This document shows, piece after piece, positions 32,785 through 44,200 of a stretch of DNA of 64,000 nucleotides. Source of the DNA: Rhododendron vialii. Taxonomy: Eukaryota; Streptophyta; Magnoliopsida; Ericales; Ericaceae. Each line of letters starts with the position of its first letter. Position 1 is the first letter of the stretch. A program made the position numbers and the translations under genes. The stretch lies in contig NC_080569.1 of assembly GCF_030253575.1 (NCBI RefSeq), positions 27,044,501-27,108,500 on the forward strand. The letters are read 5' to 3'. The notes beneath the pieces are model-generated. The model made no database searches, was not told where the DNA came from, and was given only the letters and a program-made list of their open reading frames with translations.

Positions 32785-34459
32785 GCTGCAATATAAATCA
32801 TTCGCTGAGATTAAGCATGGGCTACCTTCATGGGTATGGTTATAATTACTCATTTATGATATATGAACTTAAAAACTTTCTTTTATTGTGTACTCTTCGT
32901 TGGAAGCATGCGTTCCTGGACTAGATCTCTCTTTTCTTTTGTTTGTTTGTTTCCGTTCACTGTTTACAGAATATTAACATTGACCTGCCTCATTTGGTAC
33001 CGTTCGCATGACAATAATGCACATGTTTCACATTTTGCAGGGTCAGATATATCTTGTTTGATAACTTGGCTGCAGGGTGTGAAGCAATTTTCTCAAGTGG
33101 AGATTAAAGTTGATAAAAATTCTTAAGAAAATAGACACCCCCACACACCATTATCTATTCTTGGAGCTCGTTTATCCTTTGGAAGTGTGTGATATTTACC
33201 ACTTGGTGCGTGGCACAATGTCCCCATCACTTTTGGTTTCTTCATATTAATTTAAAGGTAACGTGCGGATCCGACTGTACCAATTAGGGGCTATAGAAGG
33301 ATGTGGAGATTGGAGAATGTTCTTGCATCTCTAAAGTACATAGGAGGCACTTTCAGATAGCCACATGCATATTTAAGGTCAACAGGTGAAGATCATATCA
33401 TATCCTTGCATGTTAGGGTCTTTCTGCAATAGGTAGAGAGACAAAGGGTTCTGAAAAGAACTTTGGTTATATACAAAACTTCAGTCATGATAAACAAGAA
33501 GGATTTTGTGAGAAGTTCATCTTTGGCACTGTGATAGTACAATTGATTTAGCAGTTTAGCGGTTTTGGTTTCTCATGATATAGTTGCTATGGATGTTGCA
33601 AACTATGGGAAGAATTCTATTGATTTTTAGAGCCTTTGATAATTTCAAAATTCAAACTAATATGAAGGGAAGCATGCTTCTCTTTTTGCATGTTTCTCTG
33701 TTTGATTATTGTTTTTCAAATACTTCTCGATTTTTAATATTCTTTTCAGCATTGCCAGTTAGTGCCTGATCTGTACTTGCATTGCAACTTTTCTGGTCTT
33801 GGTTCTGTTGATAAAGATTCTCTTTCTAGAATCAATAATTTTGTGCACCTTGCACTTGCAAGTTTCAAAGTGAAACTTTGAACGGAATGACTCCCTATAA
33901 TTAAGTTAATGGTTTCACTGCAGGGGAAGATTATTGTTCAATCTCAGAGAGAACCAAAAGAGGGAGAATGAGGGGTTATCTCGGAAAAGCAGAGTTGTAC
34001 AATCAAAAGCACATAGAATTTTCTTGCACCAAGTTATGAAGATGAGATTGTTGGCAGTCAGCGAGGGGGAAGCCAATTCCATGAAGTTGGGTTGGGAAGT
34101 GAACAAATAGCATAATGCACATGAGCCCGATTCTGACTAGTAGTGCTGTGAGGAGCTCTTTGATCTTTTATGATGGTGTTTGGTGGAAGCATGTCACAAC
34201 ATTTTGATCAAGCAGTGCAACAGCTGTAAAGATCATCAATATTGAAATGAAGGCATGTGTGAAGTCTACAAAAGTTCAGCCCGTACATAGAAGCATCTTA
34301 AGTTGAGCCATCAATGACCCACGAGCCGAGGAACATTGCCAACTGGTGACAATATATTCCTTGTCATCCTTTAGGTTGTGTTTGGATCACAAATTTATGT
34401 GGGGAATGGAAAAGATGAAAAGATAACAAATTGACGAAACTATATTTTTGTCCGTGGTT
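32785..34459. other. PPR 3' flank and intergenic DNA
   Basis: Sequence after the PPR stop, probably 3' UTR first. Short ORFs (32863, 33584) have no family resemblance. No repeat boundaries recognised. Confidence 0.4.
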
Positions 34460-34467
34460 GTCATGTA

Positions 34468-34964
34468 TATAGGGGCGGATTCAGTTAAGGCACAAGAGGT
34501 CATGTGACTATCCTGAAATTATCAGGATTTTTGTGTGTGAATTAAAACAGATAGTAATATATACTGTATTAAACTGCCCAATATAGAGAAAGATTGACGT
34601 CTAGTTCACGTGGTAAGGTCTCTGGCCTCTACTTGTATGGTCGTGAGTTCGAAACTCGTTGGGGAAAAAAAACTCTTTCAAAACTTGTAGTTCGTAGGAG
34701 TTGAACTGCGTCCCTCGTGGTTCAATCAAGGTAGTGGTGCCCCAAAGGCCAACACATACAATTCTACTAATTACAAAAATAAAATTGTAATATCACCTAA
34801 AGAAAATGTAAGAAGACTAGAACATTGATTTTGTATTCTCGTTTATTTTGGCCGCATGTTCTCTTTATATTGGATTATGAGTATTTTTATTAAGTTTATG
34901 CTGGAAATGTGACCCTTCTATTTGAATTTTCTGGATCCATTTGAATTTTCTGGATCCACCACTG
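34468..34964. mobile_element. hAT-type nonautonomous element carrying a SINE
   Basis: The exact octamer GTCATGTA flanks it (34460-34467 and 34965-34972). Ends TATAGGGGCGGATTCAG and CTGGATCCACCACTG are inverted with mismatches. Near the right end ATTTGAATTTTCTGGATCCA is repeated twice (34920-34957). 497 bp. Confidence 0.75.
34585..34690 (+). mobile_element. tRNA-derived SINE fragment nested in the hAT-type element
   Basis: TCTAGTTCACGTGGTAAGG resembles an A box and GAGTTCGAAACTC (34645-34657) a perfect B box, about 40 nt apart, followed by an A run (34665-34672). Not a foldable tRNA. The 3' limit is unclear; tRNA-like wording reappears on the opposite strand near 34700-34740. Confidence 0.6.
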
Positions 34965-34972
34965 GTCATGTA

Positions 34973-35956
34973 CTTACCTTTGTTTGTGAAAATATGTGAT
35001 AGAAGTTGGGAAGCAAGAACTGACCCAGTAATTAAATATTGCCTGAATGGGTTGTGCTTTGAAGTGTCTGGCTAATTGATTTCTCTTCTATTTTAGTTGG
35101 AGTTCCTTCTGTTTTTGTGTTCAAGTTATAATTGGCTGCAGCCATGTAATATCTCTGGATTGGACGGCAAGGTTTTATACGTAGGGCCAGCTGCTATCTT
35201 TATCTCGCTTGCTGTGTATATTTTCTTCTACCGATCAAGTTAGAATGGAATAAATATATAAGTTCTAGAGATTTTCCAAATGTAAGGGTTTGATGTGAGA
35301 CAAAGGTGAATGACTAGTGATAACAACAGATAGCTCTAGTATATCGCTTATAGCCCCTTTGGATGGTGAGAAAGGGTAAGATAAGAAAGGGCTTCCCTCG
35401 CACCAAATCTCACCATTTTGTTGAGATTGGATGAGAAAGGGGACGAACCAATCAAGAAATTTCATTTCGGTACTTTTCTCTCCATTTTTTGCCAAAATAC
35501 TCCATCCAAATTACTGAATGAGTAATTTGGATAGGAACCACAACCCTTTCTTTTCGTTTCTCTCTTCTTCTTCTTTTTTTTTCCTCATGAAATCTATCCA
35601 TTCAAAGGGGCTCTTAGTTCTGCAGCAATTCGGCTCATTGGTAAATTCTGTTCTGCCCAAGATTTTTTGGTGGTTTTTCTTGTTGCATTTGTTTTGTTCT
35701 CTGCCACCTATTGAAGGCATCAAGTTGTGCGTTCATGGTGGCTAAAACGCCCAATAAGTCTCATTTGTCTAACCTATTGGAGACGTTTGCATTTAAGCTT
35801 CAGCGCTTTAGGGTTTAGCAGTTTATATTTGCTGGGGATGTATGAATGATTGGAGTCACACATAAGATACAGATACTCTAGGGATGGCAATATGCCACCT
35901 GATCCGCCCCGATGGGTGTCATCGACTCTTTGGAGTGCATTAACCCCATTTGTTCC
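34973..35956. other. intergenic DNA
   Basis: 35345-35620 shows CCCCTTTGGATGG..AGATTGGATGAGAAAGGGG and CATTCAAAGGGG, suggesting a worn MITE with CCCCTTTG-type ends. No gene. Confidence 0.4.
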
Positions 35957-36256
35957 AACTGACTTACTACTAATTTGGAGGTTGCCATGTTCCAATCCAT
36001 CTTTTCTTACAGCATCAGATTGAAACATTTACGACAGTTTGTTTTCGTGAGAAGGAAAATTTGCACCAAAACCAGCTTTAGTTTGTACTTTCTCAACAAA
36101 AAAATGGTTACTTTTGTTTATAGCGTTCGCTTTGTGACGTCAAGAGGCTTCAGTACTTGTTTTACACCTCCTTTTGGTCTGGTGGTTGAACTGACTTACT
36201 AATTTGGAGGTTGCCATGTTCCAATCAATCATTACTTACATCATCAGATTGAAATG
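35957..36256. repeat. direct repeat pair (about 68 bp, 232 bp apart)
   Basis: AACTGACTTACT..AATTTGGAGGTTGCCATG..TTCCAATC..CATCAGATTGAAA occurs at 35957-36026 and 36189-36256 with a few differences. No function evident. Confidence 0.8.
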
Positions 36257-37900
36257 AGATCAAACATGAAACTTGTTTTCATTTTAGCTAAAATTTGCAC
36301 ACATGACACATATTTGCATGCAAGCGCGCGCTCCCACACACATATATAACAATGAACTTGCTTTGTGCAAAGGTGATGAGTTTTCTAGAATTGTTTTGAG
36401 GGTAGAGTTTGTCTTAGGTCTTTTGGCCTACCAATTTTGTTTATATGATAGGGTTGTTGGTTTCGTTTAGGCCCTGTTTTGTGTTGGTCCCTTGCCAACT
36501 TCTTCCCTTCCTTTTTGGGTGGAAAGGCATGTGATTGTCGGGTAGTTAGGGTGTCAACCTGGTTTAAGATATGCTTTCTACTTGTCGTGATGCCGTCTTG
36601 TTCTTTTTTCCCTTTTAATCTTTGTAATAATTGTTCAAAGATTAATAAATTATCTTTTCTTCGCTGTTCAAAAGAAAAAATTCGTGCGTAACAAGAAAAA
36701 TTTGATAGTGTGAATGGATGTCCATGAAGAGGGAGAGAGGAGTGGGGGATGATTGTAATTTGTGGTCTGGGATATTTTTATGGGCCTGGATACTCCAAAC
36801 TACAAGGCTTTTTAGGTGGAAGAAGTACAATTTTGAATTGGGTTGTTACAACCAAACTGTTATAACAACTCATTTGACAAATTACTTTTTGTTGTATATA
36901 TCCATCTGTGCTTCCACTAGTAAATTTCACGTGAACCAAAAGAAATCATATTAGGCATAGAGGTGATAGAGATCCACAAGAAAATTAATGTGTTAAATAT
37001 ATAGAGAGCAATCACCTATAGATATTAGATACTAATTGAGTGCATTGAATAGTTAATTTTTCATGTTTCGGCCACTATTTGTTGTGAGAGATTCATATGC
37101 TGGTCAAATGGACCGTACTTGTCCCCTTATAGACAAATTACCATACGTAATGTGGTTACGATATCTGATCGTCTATGCAATCCGTCGTGAAATAACCAAT
37201 CATAGCTTATAAAAAAAGACAAGTGATATGGGTTTAGTTTCTTAGTACCGGAACCAAAGTGTCATGGGAGAATTGAATAGTGCTAAACCTAAGTGTCAAA
37301 TTTTAAGCCAAACATGGGAGGTGTCCATAAGTTTCAAAGACTTACATAGCGTAAACTTTTTTGAATACTCCATGGTAGTTATAAATTCAACATTTGGTTA
37401 GAGCTAGGGAGGGATCCGGGGATCTTGCAGGGCATCCTATAGGGCACAATCACAGTCGTCTAAAAGTGCTTCCAACGTTTGGAAGAGTTTGTTTTTAAAC
37501 CCTTGCATGAGGTCTTGGAGGTGCTCTGTAGGGTGCACTACAGGATGTTCCTGCCTGACAGAATTTCTGATTCCGAGAGGGAGGGTGTCAAATTCACATA
37601 AATCGACATCCTTAAATTTGAAGCAAGTATTGGAGATGTTCAAAAAATTCTCAACTTGACCATGTATTTTTCAAATAGAAGGGGGCAGCCAACCATGAAT
37701 TATCAAACCAACTCTATACTTTTCAAAGCGGACACATTCACGCCAACTAGCTAGCTAACTAGATACCCTTCTTTTTCTTTCACTAATTTTCTCTATAACA
37801 TCCCTTCCATTATCTCACCCATGGATGGATAAGCCAAATTCCCCTCTAGACAACCTGAAGGCCTGAAAACTAGCAAACCAATTGTTCGATTTTTCTCAAC
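36257..37900. other. kinase 5' flank and intergenic DNA, with a LINE 3'-end-like piece
   Basis: 36455-36680 (GGCCCTGTTTTGTG .. CTTTGTAATAATTGTTC .. ATTAATAAATTATC then an A-rich end) reads like a LINE 3' UTR. The rest is AT-rich and noncoding; the part next to 37900 should hold the kinase promoter. Confidence 0.4.
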
Positions 37901-38935
37901 ATGAGCTATGGGGAACACATCGGTTTCGATTCCTTCATGGCCTTCCTTTCTGTCTCCCTCATCGTCCTCGCCGCGGTCCTCTTTTTCCTCTACAAGAAAC
38001 GGCACGTTGATCAACCCGAAGAAAGTACCGTCGATGTTGCTCCGATTACCAAGCTTTGTGCATGTCCATATTCCCTGATGGACGCAGATGCGGCCACGGA
38101 TGGGTTCAACCAGAGGCGGATTATCGGGAAAGGGAGGCTCGGAACTGTCTACGCGGCCTTGTTGCCAAGCGGGGAACTAGTTGCGGTGAAGAGGATTCAT
38201 CCCCGACTAGTTCTGAGCAATGCTGGTTTCGGGTTTTCGTCGACGCTCAAATGGCTCTCTCTAGCCCATCACCCAAACCTAGTCTCCATTCTGGGGTTTT
38301 CCGAGGCGCCAGGTGAGAGGATCATCCTGATGGAGTTCGTAGGTGGCACCATGAGTCTGGACTACTTTCTGAACGATCAAGATTCCAATAAGGCGACTCT
38401 CTTGGACTGGGGCCAGCGCCTGAAGATCGTGGCGGGGGTGGCCAGAGGGGTTGAGTACTTGCATGAAGTAGTGGCACCACCTATAGTCCATGGTTGCATC
38501 AAGCCCTCAAATGTACTAATCGACGTCAAGCGTTGTGCTAGGGTTTGCGATTACGGGCTATCTTTTTTGTTTCCCTTCGATAGGAGAGGGCTCGAGGGGT
38601 ACGTGGACGACGAGTATTGGGTGGAGAGAAGAGGGGCTTCCAAGGAGTGTGATGTCTATGGACTTGGGGTGATCTTGCTTGAGCTTTTGAGTGGGAAGAG
38701 GAATGGAGATGGGAACTTGCTTGTGAGTTGGGCATTGCCTTTGATCAGAGAAATGAAGTTTTGTGAACTCTTGGATTCCAGGCTTGTGACTCCCTCTGAT
38801 GTGAAGCCTCTTGTCAGATTGGCCAAAGTTGCATCAGCTTGTGTTGGGAATTCTAGGAAGAATAGGCCTTCCATTGTTGAAGTGGCAGCAATTTTGAATA
38901 ATGTGGAGATGGGGCTGAGTTCATCTGCTACATGA
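37901..38935 (+). CDS. membrane-anchored receptor-like kinase family protein, predicted pseudokinase, 344 aa
   Basis: Single exon. Residues 12-31 form a hydrophobic transmembrane helix followed by KKR, so the kinase domain should face the cytosol; there is no ectodomain, only about 11 residues before the helix. Kinase motifs: Gly loop IIGKGRLGTVY (74-84), VAVK lysine at 97, LMEF hinge near 143, then HGCIKPSN (197-204) where kinases have HRDLKxxN, DYG (217-219) for DFG, GYVDDEYW for GYxxPEY and SKECDVYGLGVILLELLSGK. The catalytic Asp of HRD is Cys199, so normal phosphotransfer is unlikely although Lys97, Asn204 and Asp217 remain. I recall Arabidopsis At5g23170/At3g51990 as short proteins of this kind; not checked. 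Role unknown; a regulatory partner of active kinases is inference. Confidence 0.87.
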   Translation: MSYGEHIGFDSFMAFLSVSLIVLAAVLFFLYKKRHVDQPEESTVDVAPITKLCACPYSLMDADAATDGFNQRRIIGKGRLGTVYAALLPSGELVAVKRIHPRLVLSNAGFGFSSTLKWLSLAHHPNLVSILGFSEAPGERIILMEFVGGTMSLDYFLNDQDSNKATLLDWGQRLKIVAGVARGVEYLHEVVAPPIVHGCIKPSNVLIDVKRCARVCDYGLSFLFPFDRRGLEGYVDDEYWVERRGASKECDVYGLGVILLELLSGKRNGDGNLLVSWALPLIREMKFCELLDSRLVTPSDVKPLVRLAKVASACVGNSRKNRPSIVEVAAILNNVEMGLSSSAT

Positions 38936-39189
38936 GTTCCTGCGTCATGCGTACGTCATACCGGTCTTTAAGGCCGTGTTATAGATTTTAAATTTCGCTT
39001 AATTTGTTCGTCCGCACAATTCTATAGACTCGTACATCTGTATTGATTCCTAAAAAAACTGCAGCCTCAACGTGAAACAAATCGTGGTCATGTAACTTGT
39101 TCAAGAGCTAGATGAAGTACTCTAGATACCCGATTCAAGAAAGTGAAAAAAACTGGCATGATTCTAAGTCTTTGATATTTTGCAAACGT
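38936..39189. other. kinase 3' flank
   Basis: AT-rich, probably 3' UTR; nothing else recognised. Confidence 0.4.
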
Positions 39190-39420
39190 ATTCTATATGC
39201 TCAAGTGCCTTTGCTAGCAGTGTCGGATCGGATCCTGTCCATTTGGTACTGATCAATTCGGTCCATCTGGGCCGTTCAAAAGTGTTTTGGACGGCCCAGA
39301 TTCTAAGATGGCGTTTTTGTTTTTTGTTTTTCCAAAACACTCTTTTAAATTTGGGCCGTTTATAATACTTTTGGATGGCTCCGGATGCACCAAATGGACT
39401 GAACTACTTGGCAGCCAAAT
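39190..39420. repeat. foldback MITE-like element
   Basis: Left GGATCCTGTCCATTTGGTAC..GGGCCGTTCAAAAGTGTTTTGG pairs imperfectly with right CCAAAACACTC..GGGCCGTTTATAATAC..GCACCAAATGGACTG. About 230 bp. Similar vocabulary recurs around 55090-55240. Confidence 0.55.
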
Positions 39421-39471
39421 TGACGTGATCCGGCCACCCCTCAACCACCACAAGAGTATTGGGGCAATTTT

Positions 39472-39473
<2 letters not shown>

Positions 39474-39518
<45 letters not shown>
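39474..39518. repeat. AG microsatellite
   Basis: Uninterrupted AG dinucleotides, about 22 units. Confidence 0.95.
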
Positions 39519-39522
<4 letters not shown>

Positions 39523-40109
39523 TTGGGGGTGGGTTGTGCCTACCGTACACGTCAAAAAGTTACGAATTATTTCGAGGTTAGTCATGAACCATCTTAATTA
39601 GATTACGCAAATAGTAATCAAAATGTGTCGTATGTTTCTCCATAAGTATACTTTAAGAGCTAGCCGGTAGATATACCCACCAGGATGGTTGGTGGAAATA
39701 TTCTCCAGCTCTATTTACTGATTTATACAATAAGTTATCTGATTATGAGGTAGACATCAGTTCCTCCATAAGATTATGGGAATATCAAGTGCTTCAAATT
39801 TTATATTGACTTAATATTAGCGCCAACGCAAAAGTAAAACGAGAATAACTTAAATGAGGATTTTAATTAGCATGGACGATGGAGTATATTTTAATGTAGG
39901 AGTTGCGTACAAGTATAATCATCGGATTCTTTCAGATGATGTTGCTTCATAATCTAGCACAAATGGACCTTTTGTATGCAGAGAACTCTTTAAACTATTC
40001 CGGTTATCAATCCAATTACATGAAAATAAGTAGCCGGATATTGAGTTATCAACAAGAATTGAATCACAAAAAAAAAAAAAAAAACGTAGATTTGTATGGT
40101 AAATTTTTC

Positions 40110-40417
40110 TACATCAGGATCAAGGTTTGGAGGCTATGGAAGTGGAGTCGGATTCAGAGGTGGCAGTTTCAATGATCAATGGGGACTGTCCCGAACACTC
40201 CCATGACAGGGTCCTCATCAAAGAATGCAACGCTTTGATGACAGCCACTGGATGCAGTTTGAAACATATCTATAGGGAAGGCAACCAAGCTGTGGATCGT
40301 CTTGCCAACACGGGAGTCGACAACATGGGAGTTGATCAAGAGAAAAGAATGGTGTCTCACGCGATCCCGCAGGATGAGATTTTATCCCTCTGTTGGTGGG
40401 CGGACATGGTCACATGA
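40110..40417 (+). pseudogene. RNase H-like domain fragment
   Basis: An open frame reads GLEAMEVESDSEVAVSMI, then HDRVLIKECNAL and HIYREGNQAVDRLANTG, the C-terminal half of the plant RNase H fold family (Asp-rich strand, later VxREGNxxAD box), ending in a stop at 40417. ACATCAG just before GATCAAGG (near 40118) could be a splice acceptor. The N-terminal half is missing within the window. It may be an exon of a host RNase H-like gene or a LINE remnant; lack of stops favours recent origin or constraint. Confidence 0.6.
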
Positions 40418-40591
40418 GAGGAGTGTCTTTTGAGAGAATCTAGTTTCTTTTTTTCGAAAACCGAATGAGCTGGTAGTAAAAGTTGATGATTAACAAGTTT
40501 TGTAAAGTTTAGAAACGTTCATTAGTAATACTTACATCTAGACTTCAACTATGCAAGTCAAATTCCAGATGAGTGAAAACTGAAAGAGGTC

Positions 40592-40856
40592 CTACATCAA
40601 TGCCCTCTTCTGTTGCCTACCATCTGGAATAGCAAAGAGAACAATGGGATTAGAAGGCCCAACGAAGGGCACATCACATCTAAAATAGCCTTTTCTCTCC
40701 AACTGCAGTACCTCCCCATGCTGCAAGTTCCGCATGTTCGAATCCCCCAGCGCTGCAGTCTCCTTTCTCGTATTTTCGTTAAGCACGTCAAGGAAATCCT
40801 CGCCTTCATCGACCTTCTTTTTGGTAATTAGATAGTCAAACTCCACCAGAGAGAGA
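40592..40856 (-). pseudogene. GluRS fragment 3: C-terminal anticodon-domain end
   Basis: Continues fragment 2 with VEFDYLITKKK, then ETAALGDSNMRNL, LERKGYFRCDVPFVG and PIVLFAIPDGR before the stop TAG (40594-40592). These are the usual last 85 residues of plant cytosolic GluRS. Confidence 0.9.
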
Positions 40857-41186
40857 TGTTGGGAATGCCTTGTTTATGCCTTGTATTCTTTAGTCCCACA
40901 TTGGTTAACTATGTTGCTCCTATTTATGTAGCCTATTATAAATAGGGCTTTTGGGGAACTTCTATGGTATCCTTTTGGGGCTGTCATATTGGTGGCCTTT
41001 CTAGACGAGTTACGGATCATAGCCGGCTCTTTGTATCTCTTCTTCACGTTGGTTAGTGAATCCTCTCTCTCCTCGCCCGTGGACGTACCCAATTTGGGGA
41101 ACCACGTATATCTTGTGTCTTTGTGATTTCTTGTTTAGTTTTCAATTTCTCGTTCTTAGCTTGCATTCATAGCGTTCGTTACAACA
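40857..41186 (+). repeat. copia 5' LTR
   Basis: 330 bp, TG..CA. TATA box TATAAATA at 40937-40944 should start the genomic transcript about 30 bp later. Confidence 0.96.
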
Positions 41187-41189
41187 AAC

Positions 41190-41202
41190 TGGTATCAGAG
41201 CC
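41190..41202 (+). promoter_or_regulatory. primer-binding site (initiator tRNA-Met)
   Basis: TGGTATCAGAGCC, complementary to the 3' end of plant initiator tRNA-Met, 3 nt after the LTR as usual for copia elements. Confidence 0.95.
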
Positions 41203-41243
41203 TTAGGTTGCAAAAAACTAGGGTTTCGTTTCCGATTGTGGCT

Positions 41244-44200
41244 ATGGCGGCTAAATTTGAGATTGCGAAGTTTGATGGGCAGAGCAGCAGTTTCAGTCTT
41301 TGGAGAGTAAAGATGAAGGCTCTGCTAACCCAACAAGGATTGCACAAGGTTTTGTTAGGCAAGACTAGTTCTGGAATCAAAGAGGAAGATTGGGATGATA
41401 CGGATGCCAAAGCTCTGAGTTCTATTCAGTTGAGTCTGGCAGATGACGTTCTTCGCGAGGTGGAAGAAGAAACTTCAGCAGCAGGAATTTGGCTGAAGTT
41501 GGAAGGCATATATATGACGAAGTCGCTCACCAACAGGTTATATCTCAAACAACGTCTTTATACGTTTCGTATGCGAGAAGGTATACCTGTTAAAGATCAT
41601 TTAGACGAGTTCAACCGTATTATTATGGATCTGAAAAATATTGATAGTAAAATTGAGGATGAGGACCAAGCCCTAATTTTGCTATGTTCTTTACCACTTT
41701 CGTATGAGCACTTTGTTACAACCCTATTGTATGGCAAAGACACGATATCCATGGAGGATGTTAAGGCCAGCCTATATTCGAAAGAATTGAGGAAAAAAGT
41801 GTCAGGTGAGGGTGATGCCCATGCGGAGGGTTTATTTGTTAGGGGAAGAACAACAGAAAGGGTGGAGTCGAGTAATAGGGGAAGATCCAAGTCATCAGGT
41901 AAGAAGAAGGGAAAGTGTAATTATTGCAAGAAACCCGGGCACTGGAAAAGTGACTGTTTAAAACTCAAAGAGAAGGAAAAAGAAGACCAGAAAGGGGGTA
42001 AAGTAATTGCTGGAATTGCTGAAAGTTCAGATGAGTCAGATAATGTGTTATCAGTTACAGAGGGCGATTCTCGCTCTAATACCGAGTGGATTCTAGATTC
42101 TGGATGTTCATACCATATGTGTCCGCATAGAGAGTGGTTTTCTACTTATGAGGCGGTCAATGGTGGTACAGTTTTGATGGGCAACAACATGGCCTGTAAG
42201 ACTGTTGGTTCAGGAACGATTCAGCTTAGGATGCATGACGGTATTGTTAGGACTTTATCTGAGGTTCGACATGTTCCGGATTTGAAGAAAAATCTTATAT
42301 CCCTGGGTGCTCTTGATTCTCATGGTTGCAAATTCCTCGGTGAAGGTGGAGTTTTGAAAGTCTCAAGGGGTGCATTAGTACTGATGAAGGGTCAAAAGCG
42401 TGGTAACCTTTATACACTCCAGGGCAGTACAGTTTTAGGTGCTGCAGCAACGGTTGCTTCATCCAAGGTTTCAGATTCAGACTTGACTCGTTTGTGGCAT
42501 ATGCGCCTTGGGCATATGAGCGAGAGGGGGATGACGGTTTTGAGCAAACAGGGTTTGCTATGTGGCCAGAAAATTGAGAAGCTGGATTTCTGTGAGCATT
42601 GTGTTTACGGCAAGCAGTGCAGGGTAAAATTCAGTACAGCTGTTCATCGCACCAAAGGCACGGTGGATTATTTTCACTCGGATCTTTGGGGTCCCGCAGA
42701 GGTAACTTCTAAAGGTGGTTTTCGATATTTTATGAGTATTATAGATGATTTCTCTCGTAAAGTTTGGGTGTATATGTTGAAACATAAGAGTGACGCCTTT
42801 AATACATTCAAACAGTTTAAAACTTTGATTGAGAATCAGACTGGTAAGAAAATAAAACGTTTGAGAACTGACAATGGTATGGAGTTTTGTCTTGGTGAGT
42901 TTGATAGGTTCTGCAGTGATGAGGGCATTGTGAGGCATCACACAGTGAGAAAAACCCCTCAGCAGAATGGTGTGGCTGAACGAATGAACAGGACTCTTTT
43001 GGAGAAGGCACGTTGTATGTTGTCCAATTCCGGATTGGGCAAAGAATTTTGGGCTGAAGCCGTTTCCACAACATGCTATTTGGTGAACAGGTCTCCGTCG
43101 ACTGCTATTGAGTGTAAGACTCCGTTTGAGGTATGGTCAGGTCATCCGGCTGATTATTCTGTGTTGCGTGTTTTTGGGTGTCCAGCTTACGCTCATGTCA
43201 ATGAGGGTAAATTGGAGCCACGGGCCAAGAAGTGTATTTTCTTGGGTTATGCAGCAGGTGTCAAAGGGTACAGGTTGTGGTGCTCTGATGATTTGAAGTT
43301 TTTGATCAGTAGGGATGTGACTTTTGATGAAAATTATCTGATTAAGGGGTCTAAGCAGGTTGATGATACAGTTCAGGAACATAGTGTTCCAAAGCAGGTG
43401 GAGTTTATGGGTGAATCTTTCGACTCAGGGAAGAAGCATATTGAGAAGCCAATTGAAGAGGAGTTCAAGAGTTCAGACACAGAGGTTGATGCGTTAGTTG
43501 AGCAACCACGCACTATTGCTAAAGATAGGCCAAGGAGGGAGATTCGGCCTCCTGAAAGGTATTCGGCTTATTCTGAGATGGTGGCCTATGCTTTATCAGT
43601 TGCTGAGACAGTTGAGTATGAAGAGCCTTCCAGCTATACGGAAGCTATTTCGAGCACTGAGTCTGCACAGTGGTTTGTTGCTATGAATGAGGAGATTGAG
43701 TCTCTTCAGAAGAATCAGACATGGGAGTTAGTAGAACCGCTGAAAGGGAAGAGGATTGTTGGATGCAAGTGGATCTTCAAGCGCAAACCAGGTATTCCAG
43801 GGGTAGAAGACGCTCGGTTTAAAGCTCGGCTAGTGGCGAAAGGATACAGCCAGAAGGAGGGTGTTGATTACAATGAGGTATTTTCACCAGTTGTAAAACA
43901 TAGTTCCATTCGCACTATACTTGCTATTGTTGCATGTTATGATCTTGAGTTAGAGCAACTTGATGTCAAAACTGCGTTTTTGCACGGCGAGCTTGAAGAA
44001 CAGATTTATATGCGTCAGCCTGAGGGATTTGTTGTTTCTGGTAAGGAGGATCACGTTTGTTTACTTCGTAAGTCTTTGTATGGCCTCAAACAATCCCCTA
44101 GGCAGTGGTATAAGCGGTTTGATACTTTTATGATAAGCCAGTCATATTCTAGGAGTGAGTATGACAGTTGTGTGTATTTTCGAAAACTTTCAGATGGTTC

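Noticed and set aside
34585-34690. tRNA gene
   Set aside because: Only the internal promoter boxes match; there is no cloverleaf, and an A run follows.
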